Below, piece after piece: positions 7,609 through 18,024 of a stretch of DNA of 64,000 bases; within the stretch, counting starts at the first letter, position 1, and every line of letters starts with the position of its first letter. The DNA comes from JANQQC01 sp965262255 (GTDB lineage Bacteria; Pseudomonadota; Alphaproteobacteria; Caulobacterales; Hyphomonadaceae). Both the position numbers and the translations under genes were made by a program. Under the pieces are notes generated by a model. The model searched no databases. It was not told where the DNA came from and was given only the letters and a program-made list of their open reading frames with translations. The DNA is taken from assembly GCA_965262255.1 (NCBI GenBank), contig OZ253505.1, positions 2,604,001-2,668,000 on the forward strand, in the 5' to 3' direction.

Positions 7609-8001
7609 TTATTGGGACTTATGAGCTAGTTTTGATGCATTTTGTTCCCAATTTACTCCGTCAAACTCACAAATTTGTACGTTCAGTTTATCCCACTGAT
7701 CAAGGCAACGCCAAGTTACGGCTATTCCATCGGGATTTGAGCGAGGTACATAAAAGCTTTTGACTCCGCAAATCTTACAAAATTTGTGTTTGGCCACGTT
7801 TGTGTTGAATGTGTACTCTTGCAGTGAATTTTGCCCTTTTACTAATCGAAAACGCACCAAGGGTACAATAACGTGAATGTTACCACTCATTCTACAAATA
7901 GAACAATTGCAGTCTTCAACTTCAATTGAATCCGGTAACTCTACTTCGAATCGCACGGCCCCGCAATGGCATCCGCCGGACAAAGTGGTTAATGAACTCA
8001 T
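7609..8001 (-). CDS. GFA/CENP-V-like zinc protein
   Basis: The family (glutathione-dependent formaldehyde-activating enzyme-like, Mss4-type fold) binds zinc through cysteine clusters, all present here: GGCHCGAV near the N-terminus, CNCSICRMSG, and CKICGVKSF. The protein is about 130 residues, normal for the family. I start it at ATG 8001, which overlaps the amidase stop by four bases (ATGA) and has GGAGG about 10 bases upstream. A longer frame to 8079 lies entirely inside the amidase and is not needed. Substrate unknown; many members are not true formaldehyde enzymes. Confidence 0.85.
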   Translation of the reverse strand: MSSLTTLSGGCHCGAVRFEVELPDSIEVEDCNCSICRMSGNIHVIVPLVRFRLVKGQNSLQEYTFNTNVAKHKFCKICGVKSFYVPRSNPDGIAVTWRCLDQWDKLNVQICEFDGVNWEQNASKLAHKSQ

Positions 8002-9431
8002 CCAACCCAAACCTCCGGCCGGCGATGAGCCCAAGGGGCGGCCCGTTCGAGTTGACCTGCAATCTGCAGTAATGCCCATTCATCACCGCATCGAGCGCCA
8101 AACATCATGCCAAGAGGTAGCCCACTTTCTGTCCAATGAAGAGGAACAGACATTGCAGGAGTCCCGGTTTGATTGAAAATAGGACACCAAGCGGAAAAAG
8201 ACCCTACCGCCTCCGTGTAAGTATCCATATCTTCTGGGGATAAAGAAAGCACACCGAGTTTGTCGGGGGCTCTCGAGATTGTTGGGGCTAAGATCATGTC
8301 GCACATATTATCGTCAAGGAAACGTTCAAAAGTTACGGCAGCCACGTTTGCCGCATCATTGGCTTTAGCAAACTCTATCATCGGGATCGTTCGACCGAAT
8401 TCCGTCATCCTCCAAGTTACATTCTCCATATCGTCAGGAGTTAATTCTCTTCCCAAGTTTGCCGCGACTTGTTCCATTGCCATTGCAACGCTGGCGCATA
8501 TAGTCATGAGAGTCGCTTTGGAAAGTGCATCTCCATCGAGTTTAGGGCCATCCATTATGACTTCGTGTCCGAGGCTCTCTAATAATTTGCAAGTTGCGTC
8601 TAATCCAGCTTGAGCATCTGAGTCGGGTTTAACTCCGTTCGGAGCTTCGGTCCAAACAGCAATTCGGAGAGTATCAGGATCGCGGTCAAGAGCATTTAAG
8701 AAATTGTCATAGGGCTCTGGGGCAACGTAACGCGAACCCACCTCTATTCCGTGTGTGGCATCCAGTAATGCCGCGCTATCCCTAACCGACCGACTAACGC
8801 AATGTATCGTTGACATTCCGTTCCAACCTTCAGTTTTATCTGGTCCGAAAGGGGTACGGCCTCGTGACGGTTTAAGTCCGAACAATCCGGTACACGCTGC
8901 TGGAATTCGGATTGAACCACCGCCATCTGAAGCTTGTGCTAAAGGAACAACACCAGCGGCTACAGCCGATGACGCGCCTCCTGATGATCCTCCGGACGTA
9001 CGAGTGACATCCCAAGGATTCGCTGTTTGACCGTGGAGTAAACTCTCTGTGCTGGTTGTAAGGCCAAATTCTGGGCTTGTTGTGGCTCCAAATAATGTCA
9101 ATCCTGCATTGCGATAACGTACAGTGATCTCGCTGTCTTTTTCTGCTTTATAGGATGCAAAAGTTTTAGCTCCATTGGTGAGTGGAGCCCCTTTTATTTC
9201 TACCCATAGATCTTTCGTGGGAAACGGAACGCCAGTGAACGGCCCTTGCGGTAGGGTGTTTTCAATTTGTTTCTTTGCGATTTCGGGGAATATTGAAGCA
9301 AAACAATTGAGCTTTTCTTGAGCTTTTTCGGCGCGAGTTACCGCCTCATTAAGAAGTTCCGAAGCCGATACTTGTTTCGTGGCAACGAGGTGAGCTAAAC
9401 CAAGTGCGTCATACTCAGCATATTCTTTCAT
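7998..9431 (-). CDS. Amidase-signature family hydrolase
   Basis: A 477-residue amidase of the Ser-cisSer-Lys class. The lysine is K73 in PTKDLW, the cis-serine is in GGSSGG (147-152), and the nucleophile serine is near residue 173 in DGGGSIRIPA. It hydrolyses an amide of unknown identity. GatA is unlikely because gatC and gatB are not adjacent and the C-terminal half is of the stand-alone amidase type. It lies 61 bp after the mutase large subunit and overlaps the GFA gene by four bases, so it may share their transcript. Confidence 0.9.
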   Translation of the reverse strand: MKEYAEYDALGLAHLVATKQVSASELLNEAVTRAEKAQEKLNCFASIFPEIAKKQIENTLPQGPFTGVPFPTKDLWVEIKGAPLTNGAKTFASYKAEKDSEITVRYRNAGLTLFGATTSPEFGLTTSTESLLHGQTANPWDVTRTSGGSSGGASSAVAAGVVPLAQASDGGGSIRIPAACTGLFGLKPSRGRTPFGPDKTEGWNGMSTIHCVSRSVRDSAALLDATHGIEVGSRYVAPEPYDNFLNALDRDPDTLRIAVWTEAPNGVKPDSDAQAGLDATCKLLESLGHEVIMDGPKLDGDALSKATLMTICASVAMAMEQVAANLGRELTPDDMENVTWRMTEFGRTIPMIEFAKANDAANVAAVTFERFLDDNMCDMILAPTISRAPDKLGVLSLSPEDMDTYTEAVGSFSAWCPIFNQTGTPAMSVPLHWTESGLPLGMMFGARCGDEWALLQIAGQLERAAPWAHRRPEVWVG

Positions 9432-9492
9432 TTACGTGTTCCCTTATTTGAACGCTGGTTTTTAACTTTTGTAGATGGAGATTCGTAAAAAG

Positions 9493-11649
9493 TTAGTCAT
9501 AGCAGTCTCGCGACTGAGATTCTAGAGACTCTAACATTCTAACAGAACAATCAGCAATTACTGTACCCGGCGGGAAAATGGCGACGACTCCAATTGCATA
9601 CAAAGCATCATAATCTTGCGGTGGAATTACTCCTCCTACCACAATATCAGTGGAGGCGACCCCCTGATTACCCATAGCCCTTTTGAGTTGCGGAACCAAA
9701 GTTAAATGTCCTGCTGCTAATGAGGATGCAGCAACTACATCTACGTTTTCTTCTTTCGCGTTCTGTGCAACCTCTTCGGGAGTCTGGAACAAAGGGCCGA
9801 TTGTCACGTCCCAACCTAAATCTGCCAATCCTGAGGCAACAACCTTTTGTCCTCGATCGTGGCCATCTTGCCCCATCTTTGCGATATAAATTTTTGGTTT
9901 TCGGCGATGTTTTTCTTCAAATTCTTCGACTAACTTGCGGGCTTTGTCAGCCGAAGATGTGTTTTTAACACCTTGACCGTAAACGCCCTTGATGGAGCGG
10001 ATAGTCGCGACGTGTCTACCTTGGCTTTGTTCCACGGCCTTTGAAATTTCTCCGACTGTGGCTTTGTTTCGAGCGGCTTCAACAGCTAACGCCAAAAGGT
10101 TTCCTTTTTTACCGCGAGCCGCATTTTCTAATGCAGCCAAGGATTCTTTGACTCTATCTTCGTAGCGTTCTTCTTTAAGACGACGGAGTTTTTCGATCTG
10201 CATGTTTCGTACAGTTTTGTTGTCAACTTTCAAAACCGGTACTTCTTCAATTCCATCAAGTTGAAATTTGTTTACACCGACAACTGTCTGTTCACCGGAG
10301 TCTATTCGGGCTTGTGTTCTAGCTGACGCTTCTTCAATTCGGAGCTTAGGAAGACCTTGTTCGATCGCTTTCGCCATACCTCCCAATTTTTCGACCTCGT
10401 CGATGTGTTCTAGTGCTTTGTTAGCGAGGTCATGCGTGAGCCTTTCGACGAAGTAACTCCCGCCCCAGGGATCAATTGTTTGGCAAGCCCCTGCTTCGTG
10501 TTGAAGTACGAGCTGAGTGTTTCTAGAAATTCGAGCCGAAAAATCGGTCGGAAGGGCGAGGGCCTCGTCAAAACTGTTGGTGTGAAGAGACTGTGTTTGC
10601 CCTCCAACGGCAGCGATGCCTTCTAGGCAAGTTCTGATTACGTTGTTGTATACGTCTTGTGCTGTCAACGACCATCCCGATGTTTGACAATGCGTACGTA
10701 AACTGAGCGACTTTTCGGACTTAGGAGAAAATTCTTGCTTTAACAGTTTTGCCCAGAGCAATCTTGCGCCTCGCATTTTTGCGATTTCCATAAAGGTGTT
10801 CATACCGATCGCCCAGAAAAAAGAAAGTCTCGGCGCAAAAGCATCGACATTAAGACCTGCGGCAATTCCTGCTCGGATATATTCAATTCCGTCGGCGAGT
10901 GTATAGGCGAGTTCAAGGTCAGCAGTCGCGCCGGCTTCTTGCATGTGATATCCGCTGATGGAAATCGAGTTAAACTTCGGCATTTTTGCCGAGGTGTAAG
11001 CAAATATGTCTGAGACGATTCGCATTGAAGGCTTGGGCGGATAAATGTAGGTATTACGAACCATAAACTCCTTTAAGATATCGTTTTGAATGGTTCCGGA
11101 TAATTTTTCTGCGCCGACTCCCTGTTCCTCGGCTGCAACGATATAAAGTGCCATTATTGGCAACACTGCGCCGTTCATTGTCATAGAAACGGACATTTGA
11201 TCAAGGGGAATGTCCGAAAAGAGTGTTCGCATATCATAGATCGAATCGATGGCCACTCCAGCCATTCCGACATCACTAATTACTCGGGGGTGATCGGAGT
11301 CATACCCTCGGTGAGTGGCGAGATCAAACGCAACCGATAAACCTTTTTGACCTGCCGCTAGGTTGCGACGATAGAAAGCATTGGAATCTTCCGCAGTCGA
11401 AAATCCTGCGTACTGTCTTATGGTCCAAGGACGTTGGGTGTACATCGTGGGGTAGGGTCCACGAACAAAGGGAGCAATCCCGGGGTAGTTATCGAGCCAA
11501 TCACATGTGCGACTATCGTCGTCATTATAGATTTGTTTTACCTCGATACCTTCTGGTGTCTTCCAAGTCGGACGTCTGGAATCGACACGAGTGAGAAGAG
11601 AAGCCGGTGTCTCGTATCTAAGGTTGGTAAAATCCGGAAAAGCAGTCAT
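9493..11649 (-). CDS. mutB: Methylmalonyl-CoA mutase, large (catalytic) subunit
   Basis: Converts (R)-methylmalonyl-CoA to succinyl-CoA with adenosylcobalamin, the last step of propionyl-CoA assimilation. The 718 residues cover an N-terminal TIM barrel with the substrate channel and a C-terminal B12-binding domain from about 584. The cobalamin motif D-x-H-x-x-G is at 595-600 within GQDGHDRG, and H597 is the lower axial ligand. Its start overlaps the small-subunit stop by four bases, so the two are translationally coupled. A MeaB/ArgK chaperone and the epimerase are not in the window. Confidence 0.97.
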   Translation of the reverse strand: MTAFPDFTNLRYETPASLLTRVDSRRPTWKTPEGIEVKQIYNDDDSRTCDWLDNYPGIAPFVRGPYPTMYTQRPWTIRQYAGFSTAEDSNAFYRRNLAAGQKGLSVAFDLATHRGYDSDHPRVISDVGMAGVAIDSIYDMRTLFSDIPLDQMSVSMTMNGAVLPIMALYIVAAEEQGVGAEKLSGTIQNDILKEFMVRNTYIYPPKPSMRIVSDIFAYTSAKMPKFNSISISGYHMQEAGATADLELAYTLADGIEYIRAGIAAGLNVDAFAPRLSFFWAIGMNTFMEIAKMRGARLLWAKLLKQEFSPKSEKSLSLRTHCQTSGWSLTAQDVYNNVIRTCLEGIAAVGGQTQSLHTNSFDEALALPTDFSARISRNTQLVLQHEAGACQTIDPWGGSYFVERLTHDLANKALEHIDEVEKLGGMAKAIEQGLPKLRIEEASARTQARIDSGEQTVVGVNKFQLDGIEEVPVLKVDNKTVRNMQIEKLRRLKEERYEDRVKESLAALENAARGKKGNLLALAVEAARNKATVGEISKAVEQSQGRHVATIRSIKGVYGQGVKNTSSADKARKLVEEFEEKHRRKPKIYIAKMGQDGHDRGQKVVASGLADLGWDVTIGPLFQTPEEVAQNAKEENVDVVAASSLAAGHLTLVPQLKRAMGNQGVASTDIVVGGVIPPQDYDALYAIGVVAIFPPGTVIADCSVRMLESLESQSRDCYD

Positions 11650-13559
11650 ACTGCTACTCCTAGGCGGGGCAATGTTGATTCTAGAACCTCTATGACATTC
11701 TGACCCAAGAACAGACTTTGATCAATGCCATCACAAGAGAATCTACCACTAAGATAAACGAATTTAGCGCCTGAATTTTTCAATGTTCTGACGACTGTTT
11801 CCGCTTCAAGTTCGTAGCGTTTATCTGATCCACAGAGACAAACAATTTCGCAATTAGAAGATCGCCATCGCGTAGCAATTTGTTCCGCTGAAAGCCCTTC
11901 TTCGATTGTTTCTGTTACGATACCAGCAGCGGAAAAGAAGTTTCGCGTGAAGTCTAATCTCAAACTGAACTCTGATCTCTCACCTATAGTCGCGACTAAA
12001 ACACTTGGCCGTTTGCCCGTTCGCTCCGTATGCCTATCAACTAGACTACGGTAAAATTCAAATTCGTCCGCTAATCCTACCGATTCGAGTCCGATGAAGT
12101 TCGGAGAAAATGCGTTGTCCGTTAAACTGTCCTGAACATGTGAGTTAAGGCACTCATTTGAAATACCTTGCACAAGTTTCGATTCTGAATGTTCGGCGAT
12201 CGGAGCCGAAACCTCGGTAGTTGAAGGAAAGGCGCTAATTCCAATAATTTGTTTCTTGCCTGTTGCAATCGACTTCTGCCTAAGTTGATGGATTTCTTGA
12301 ACTCTTGATTGAATTCGGTGGTCACGTTTCGACTGGCTATAGCCTCCTTCTTGCTCAATTCGTTGAAATTCCCCCCAGCCTTTATTCGCAAAATCTTCAG
12401 TGAGTTCTTCGACAAACCAAGAACCAGAGACAGGGTCAGTTACCCGTCCCAAATGAGACTCTTCCATTGATATAATTTGCGTGTTTCTTGCGACGCGCCG
12501 GCCGAGCTCCGAAGAAACACCAAGAGCATCGGTGAACGATTCAACGGTTATGGTATCACAACCTCCGATAATGGCTCCAAAACAGGCACATGTATTTCGG
12601 ATTATGTTCGTCCATGGATCGTACTGCGTTAGCATTCGGCGTGACGTCACGCCTTGGATGTTAATTCGAGCATTGGATATGCCTAGAATCTCAAGACATC
12701 TTTGCCATAGCCGTCTCGCTGCACGGATTTTAGCACACTCAACCCCATAGTTAGAACTGACCGACACTGTTAATAGGAGCGTTCTCGCCGAAATTTCGGG
12801 CGGTATGCCTTGTTTGTCTAATTCTCTAACAGTCTCTATTGCCGAAGCAATTAGCACTCCCAACTCTTGAACCTCTGAGCCGCCAGCTTCGTGAATAATC
12901 CGTGCGTCAGACCGTAACAAAAAGGCCTCAGGGAACTGTTTATGAAGAATTTCCACTAAATTAGCCACTGGTCGAAAAGCAGAATATCTATGGTCTGATT
13001 TTGGTATCACGCTAGTCGGATCTATGTTGAATGCGATTTTCTGCTCGGAGTTTTCATTTTTGTTTTTGATCCAGCTTGCAAGTATTGCCGATGCATTCAA
13101 CCCTAGGTATCCTTGATGATCTAATGCAATAGTTGCGATTGAAGAATCCACGCCTTCTATTGCAGTTTCTAGGTCACTTAATGATGATATATGTACGCCG
13201 GGCTTGGTCTTATTTGCTAGCTTGATTTCAACAGAGCTCACGCCTCGTTCTAAATCTCGAAGAATTTCCGAGTTTGTTGTTACAAGTGAGGAATTTGAAA
13301 ATGTTTGTCGTATATCCCAAGGCAGGTGTGTGCTTCCCGGCTGAGCGTCCGTGTTTGTATCTTTTTGACTAATTATTGAGACATCTTCGTATGTGGTTCG
13401 AGATTTTCGATAGAGCGGTTTTATCGACAAGTCGCCATAAAGTCGATGTTCTAAATCTTTCGGTGAGCCGCCTTTTAAGGACTTTGATACAAGTTCAAGC
13501 CAAGCGGCTTCATCGCCGCCTTCAAACATTGCTCGACTGACTAGACCGAAGTCTGACAT
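11646..13559 (-). CDS. mutA: Methylmalonyl-CoA mutase, small subunit
   Basis: A 637-residue homolog of the large subunit that serves as the non-catalytic partner in heterodimeric mutases. The barrel region is recognisable, for example by Y-D-P-W-T-N-I-I-R-N-T and D-P-V-S-G-S-W-F-V-E-E. The C-terminal domain lacks the cobalamin D-x-H-x-x-G motif and shows I-G-E-R-S-E-F at that place, as expected of a small subunit. It is the first gene of the minus-strand run to 7609 and shares a divergent intergenic region of about 265 bp with the nitronate-monooxygenase-like gene. Confidence 0.93.
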   Translation of the reverse strand: MSDFGLVSRAMFEGGDEAAWLELVSKSLKGGSPKDLEHRLYGDLSIKPLYRKSRTTYEDVSIISQKDTNTDAQPGSTHLPWDIRQTFSNSSLVTTNSEILRDLERGVSSVEIKLANKTKPGVHISSLSDLETAIEGVDSSIATIALDHQGYLGLNASAILASWIKNKNENSEQKIAFNIDPTSVIPKSDHRYSAFRPVANLVEILHKQFPEAFLLRSDARIIHEAGGSEVQELGVLIASAIETVRELDKQGIPPEISARTLLLTVSVSSNYGVECAKIRAARRLWQRCLEILGISNARINIQGVTSRRMLTQYDPWTNIIRNTCACFGAIIGGCDTITVESFTDALGVSSELGRRVARNTQIISMEESHLGRVTDPVSGSWFVEELTEDFANKGWGEFQRIEQEGGYSQSKRDHRIQSRVQEIHQLRQKSIATGKKQIIGISAFPSTTEVSAPIAEHSESKLVQGISNECLNSHVQDSLTDNAFSPNFIGLESVGLADEFEFYRSLVDRHTERTGKRPSVLVATIGERSEFSLRLDFTRNFFSAAGIVTETIEEGLSAEQIATRWRSSNCEIVCLCGSDKRYELEAETVVRTLKNSGAKFVYLSGRFSCDGIDQSLFLGQNVIEVLESTLPRLGVAV

Positions 13560-13824
13560 TCACCAATCCAAATACATTTGTACAAAAAAGCAAAAGTTTC
13601 CAGGTTTTTCAGATAGTCTCAGTAAGTTAAGGGTATCATTTTGTTTAGGTTGATATTCCCGCAGAGACATTAGAATATCTAGTATTATAGTATGTTCTAA
13701 ATTTTATGCATTTTGCCCACTACAATTTAGGTAGGGTAAACTGTATTGTGTTTTTTGTAGACTAAAATGAGATTATGCTCTTCTTAGTTGTCATTCCCAC
13801 CGTTTGAATTTCAGAGGATTCTTC

Positions 13825-14802
13825 ATGGCATTACCTCCTGTACTGCAAAATCTGCGGATTCCAGTTATCGGATCGCCCTTATTTATCGTCTCAAACCCTG
13901 ATCTAGTTATAGAGCAGTGTAAGGCAGGCATTGTTGGCTCTTTTCCAGCACTTAATGCGAGACCTGAATCGATGTTAGATGAATGGCTCGACCGAATCAC
14001 AACGGAACTGGCAGAACATACCGCGAAGAATCCCGATCGCCCAGCAGCTCCATTTGCTGTTAATCAGATTGTCCACAAAACCAATATTCGTCTTGAGCAC
14101 GATATGGAAATGTGTGTCAAATACAAGGTTCCTGTCATAATTACTTCGTTAGGAGCTCGCGAAGAGGTTAATCAAGCGGCTCATTCCTATGGCGGAGTCG
14201 TTTTGCATGACATCATAAATATAAGATTTGCGAAAAAAGCTTTAGAAAAAGGGGCGGACGGAATAATTGCTGTTTGCTCGGGGGCTGGCGGACATGCCGG
14301 TAAGTTGTCACCATTTGCGTTGATTCAGGAGATCAGAGAATTTTTCGATGGACCACTTGCGTTGTCGGGAGCGATTGCAAATGGTGGCGCAGTGGCGGCC
14401 ACTCAAGCCATGGGCGCAGATCTGGCCTATATAGGCTCGGCATTTATTTCTTGTCACGAAGCGAACGCGCAAGAAGGTTACAAAGACATGATCGTTGACT
14501 CCAGAGCTGACGATATTGTTTACTCAAATCTTTTTACCGGCGTTCACGGCAATTATTTAGCGCCATCAATTGAAAAAGCGGGGCTGGATCCGAATGATTT
14601 ACCTGAGAGCGATCCGACAAAAATGAATTTCGGGTCTGGAGGTGCAACGGCTTCAAAGGCTTGGAAGGACATTTGGGGATGTGGACAAGGGATCGGCGCT
14701 GTCAAAACTCGGCTTTCCACTGCAGAGTATGTAGATGTTTTGGCTGAAGAATACCAAGTAGCGGTGAACGCCCTTCAAAAAGGTGTTGCTTGGGCAAAGT
14801 AA
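13825..14802 (+). CDS. Nitronate monooxygenase-like FMN protein
   Basis: The 325-residue TIM-barrel protein belongs to the nitronate monooxygenase / 2-nitropropane dioxygenase family. It has an N-terminal R-I-P-V-I-G-S-P-L strand, G-G-H-A-G (about 163) carrying the catalytic-type histidine, and LSGAIANG before an M-G-A-D-L-A-Y-I-G-S phosphate-binding region. FMN-dependent oxidation of alkyl nitronates is the textbook reaction, but many members have other substrates. ATG 13825 is preceded by AGAGGA; a TTG seven codons upstream is less likely. Confidence 0.88.
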   Translation: MALPPVLQNLRIPVIGSPLFIVSNPDLVIEQCKAGIVGSFPALNARPESMLDEWLDRITTELAEHTAKNPDRPAAPFAVNQIVHKTNIRLEHDMEMCVKYKVPVIITSLGAREEVNQAAHSYGGVVLHDIINIRFAKKALEKGADGIIAVCSGAGGHAGKLSPFALIQEIREFFDGPLALSGAIANGGAVAATQAMGADLAYIGSAFISCHEANAQEGYKDMIVDSRADDIVYSNLFTGVHGNYLAPSIEKAGLDPNDLPESDPTKMNFGSGGATASKAWKDIWGCGQGIGAVKTRLSTAEYVDVLAEEYQVAVNALQKGVAWAK

Positions 14803-14897
14803 AAATTTTTGCGGAAATTGGATATTAGTTTCGAATGTATAGATGGAAGGAACTAAAAATCCTGAAAGGCAAGTTTTAACATTATTGGATAGATTAC

Positions 14898-16397
14898 ATG
14901 CCGAACGTTTATGACAACGACGAGATTATTCTCGTGATTGATGAAGGGACAACTTCTGTTCGGGCATGTGCATACGATAGAAATCTCCAGTGCGTAGTTT
15001 CTGAGTCTTTGCCAATTTCCGTGAACTACCCTTTTGATGGGGCTGTTGAACAAAGTGCCGAGGAAATTTGGCAGTCAACAAAAATTGTTTGTCAACGTGC
15101 GATCTCAAGAGTTAACGGAGCTGAAAAAATAGCTGCGATCGGAATAACCAATCAGCGAGAAACCACTATTGTTTGGGATAAAACTACGGGAAAACCTTTG
15201 TGTCCCGCTTTAGTTTGGCAAGATCGAAGAACTGACGAATTATGTTCGGAAAAATTATTGGATGGTTGGCAAGACGAGGTACGGCGGGAGACGGGGTTAA
15301 CAATAGATCCGTATTTTTCGGCTAGCAAACTTCAACACATTATTGAAAACGTTGTTCCGTCACAGGATGCGGTCAAACCTGAAAATCTGATTTTTGGAAC
15401 CGTCGATTGTTGGTTAATCTGGAATCTTACAGGAGGCAGAGTTCATGCGACGGACGTAACAAATGCCTCGCGAACGATGTTACGGTCACTTGATGTCAAC
15501 CATTCTTCAGGATGGAACGAAAAATTCTTAAATCTCTTCAAGGTTCCTTGGCACTTAATGCCCAAAATTCATCCGAGCGGTTCAGAATTTGGAGCAACCG
15601 AAACCGATATTTTTGGAAAATCGATTCCGATTTTGGCTGCAATTGGCGATCAACAGGCATCTCTTGTTGGTCAAAAATGTTTGCGTAAGGGAGAAGCCAA
15701 GATTACCTATGGCACGGGGGCATTTTTAGTTGTCAATACCGGTCTTGATAACCCACCAGTCGATATGAATTTGTTGGGGACAATTGGATATTCGATTGGA
15801 GATCGTTCGGCATACGCTCTCGAAGGCTCTATTTTCAATGCCGGAACGGTTATGCAATGGTTGCGAGATGAGTTACATTTTCTCAGCGATTCCAGTTTAA
15901 GTGAATCTATGGCATTGCTAGTTCCGGATAGTGGCGGAGTAAACGTTGTTCCAGCGTTTACGGGACTTGGGGCACCGCATTGGAATCCTAAAGCTAGAGG
16001 TTTAATCTCCGGTTTGACACGCGGAACGACTGTAAATCATATTGTCAGAGCCGCCTTGGAGTCAATTGCGTTGCAAACTTTTGATCTTATCGAGGCCTTT
16101 AAATCGGCAGGATGTGACGTAAATCGATTGAAGGTTGACGGCGGAATGTCCAATAACTCTTGGATGGTTCAAAATATTGCTGATATCTGTAATCTGACCG
16201 TCATCAAACCAAACGAATCAGAAATGACAGCACTGGGATGTGCAGTTTGCGTTGCCACAATGCTTGAAAGAACTGATTTCGAAAAGTGGGAAAACGAGCC
16301 AACTTTATCAACAAGTTTTCATCCTAATTTTACTGATACTCAGCGGGTTGAGCAGATTGAGCGTTGGCACGATGCTGTAGCGAGAGCTAATCTTTAG
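14898..16397 (+). CDS. glpK: Glycerol kinase
   Basis: A FGGY-family kinase phosphorylating glycerol to glycerol-3-phosphate. The 499 residues fit GlpK. Visible motifs are D-E-G-T-T-S-V-R near the N-terminus (phosphate 1), WQDRR, GDQQASLVGQ (the GlpK-type GDQQA loop), and DGGMSNNSW with the C-terminal adenosine region. No glpF or glpD lies beside it, so it is probably a single-gene unit. A 14 bp palindromic-looking stretch follows the stop without a T run. Confidence 0.94.
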   Translation: MPNVYDNDEIILVIDEGTTSVRACAYDRNLQCVVSESLPISVNYPFDGAVEQSAEEIWQSTKIVCQRAISRVNGAEKIAAIGITNQRETTIVWDKTTGKPLCPALVWQDRRTDELCSEKLLDGWQDEVRRETGLTIDPYFSASKLQHIIENVVPSQDAVKPENLIFGTVDCWLIWNLTGGRVHATDVTNASRTMLRSLDVNHSSGWNEKFLNLFKVPWHLMPKIHPSGSEFGATETDIFGKSIPILAAIGDQQASLVGQKCLRKGEAKITYGTGAFLVVNTGLDNPPVDMNLLGTIGYSIGDRSAYALEGSIFNAGTVMQWLRDELHFLSDSSLSESMALLVPDSGGVNVVPAFTGLGAPHWNPKARGLISGLTRGTTVNHIVRAALESIALQTFDLIEAFKSAGCDVNRLKVDGGMSNNSWMVQNIADICNLTVIKPNESEMTALGCAVCVATMLERTDFEKWENEPTLSTSFHPNFTDTQRVEQIERWHDAVARANL

Positions 16398-16446
16398 AAA
16401 AGTGAGCAGATTCGTGATTTGCTGCTGCGTGGACGGTAAAATCGTT

Positions 16447-17709
16447 CTAACTCCACAGTACACTTATAGGGATCGCAAAGATATTATCTCCAAGCGATAC
16501 GGACTCATTGCCGAAATACAATAGTAGGCCAGTAAACTTGCGATTTCGTCCGGGACCCACGCTTCTAAACCAGCGCAAATTTTTAAGATCGTTCTCTGAA
16601 AAACTCGAGCCGGCCTTGACTTCAATTCCAATGACCGTCCGGTCTCTTTCTACAATCATGTCTATTTCCCGTTTATCAGCGCTTCGCCAGTGATAAGCTC
16701 GAAGATCAACGTCTTGGTATGGGAGTGAACGTAGGAGTTCATTGACGACGTAACTTTCTAAGACAGCACCGAAAGCAGTCGGATTGTTGTTTGGATCAAA
16801 TGACCGATCTGAGAATTTTCTGACGGCGCTAAGAATTCCGCTGTCGGTGAAGTAGTACTTGGCGTTTCTGATTTCGCGCTTGGATTCACTAGAGGCCCAA
16901 GAACCGAGCTTAGTAATCATAGAAAGACGTTCAAGAATGTTCAGGTATTGTTCGGTTGTCTCACGATTAATGCCGATTGTATTGGAGATGGACAGAATGT
17001 TTATTTCGTTTGCTGTTCGAGCAGCCATCTGATTTATGAGGAGGCGAAAAGCACTTGGTTTTCGAATATTGACAATATCAGAGATGTCGCGCTCGATCAT
17101 CGTATCAAGGTATCCTAAATATCGCCGTTGACGGCGCTTGATTGGATTATTGCGAATTGCAGGAAACCCGCCTTTGAGAATCAAGTCGATAACATAGTCT
17201 CGGGTTACCTTCTCTGTTCTTAAATCTGCTAGACTCGGTTTATCCTGTAGTGCCCAATCTATAATTTTCACGGCTTTCGTGCCGTGTATCTCCGCGGATG
17301 AAAGAGGCGGTAATGTAAGTGTTTCAACTCTTCCGGCTAAGGAGTCTGTAACGTGCCTTGTTTTAAAAACATTCGATGAACCTGTGAGCAAGAATTGTCC
17401 ACTGACATTGTCTCTGTCAGCAACCAATTTTAAAGCTTTGGGCAGGCTTCTGCATAGCTGAGCTTCGTCAATAATGATCGGCAATTTTTTCGAACGGTTT
17501 AACAGAACAGAAATCTGATCAAAAGCATCGTTTTTAAAAGCTTCAAGAGTAGGTTCGCGATCCATCGTTACATATATTCCTCCATCAAAGAGGTCGCGCA
17601 CGAGTGTAGTCTTTCCGGCTTGCCTTGGGCCAACAATGTTTACGATTCGCGAATACTTCAGGGAATTTTGAAGTTCCGAAACTAAGTGTCTTGAGATTAA
17701 CGATGACAT
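16447..17709 (-). CDS. AAA+ ATPase with DUF4143 C-terminal domain
   Basis: The 420-residue protein has Walker A GPRQAGKT (27-34), Walker B LPIIIDEAQ (76-84), and a DUF4143-type C-terminal region. That region ends in a PD-(D/E)XK-like core with R-E-I-D-M-I-V-E and I-G-I-E-V-K-A-G. Proteins of this class are common orphan accessory genes; their cellular role is not settled, and defence or toxin-like functions have been suggested. It lies convergent to glpK and has no obvious partner gene. Both ATPase and nuclease-like motifs look intact. Confidence 0.88.
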   Translation of the reverse strand: MSSLISRHLVSELQNSLKYSRIVNIVGPRQAGKTTLVRDLFDGGIYVTMDREPTLEAFKNDAFDQISVLLNRSKKLPIIIDEAQLCRSLPKALKLVADRDNVSGQFLLTGSSNVFKTRHVTDSLAGRVETLTLPPLSSAEIHGTKAVKIIDWALQDKPSLADLRTEKVTRDYVIDLILKGGFPAIRNNPIKRRQRRYLGYLDTMIERDISDIVNIRKPSAFRLLINQMAARTANEINILSISNTIGINRETTEQYLNILERLSMITKLGSWASSESKREIRNAKYYFTDSGILSAVRKFSDRSFDPNNNPTAFGAVLESYVVNELLRSLPYQDVDLRAYHWRSADKREIDMIVERDRTVIGIEVKAGSSFSENDLKNLRWFRSVGPGRNRKFTGLLLYFGNESVSLGDNIFAIPISVLWS

Positions 17710-18024
17710 TTTATGATCATTGGTTGCTCTAATAACGGGAAAAAGGCTATTGCATTGTATGATTTACCGGTCCATAGAACGCGATTAGAACTAACACGAA
17801 AATAAGAATTAATATATCACGAAAGTACGGATAATAATAAAATCGTTTGATCGCTATGGGTGATTCGCAGATTAGAAATTGTAACTTCTTTAGTTGAGGA
17901 ACGGGAGAGATGTTGTCGCGTTCTTTGGTTTTCCTCTTGAACTTCAAGAAAATAGAACAATTTAAGCTTTACCAATGCAATCATATTGGTTAGTAGCAAT
18001 CAACATAAAGCGTTACAAACGTTT
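17710..18024. other. Intergenic region between ATPase and sufS
   Basis: Divergent promoters for the ATPase (minus) and sufS (plus) probably lie here. Two overlapping short minus-strand frames, one with a C-terminal hydrophobic stretch, start with TTG-type codons and no ribosome site, so I do not call them genes. Confidence 0.4.

Noticed and set aside
17747..17999. Two overlapping short minus-strand frames, one with a hydrophobic end
   Set aside because: TTG-type starts, no ribosome site, no recognisable family.
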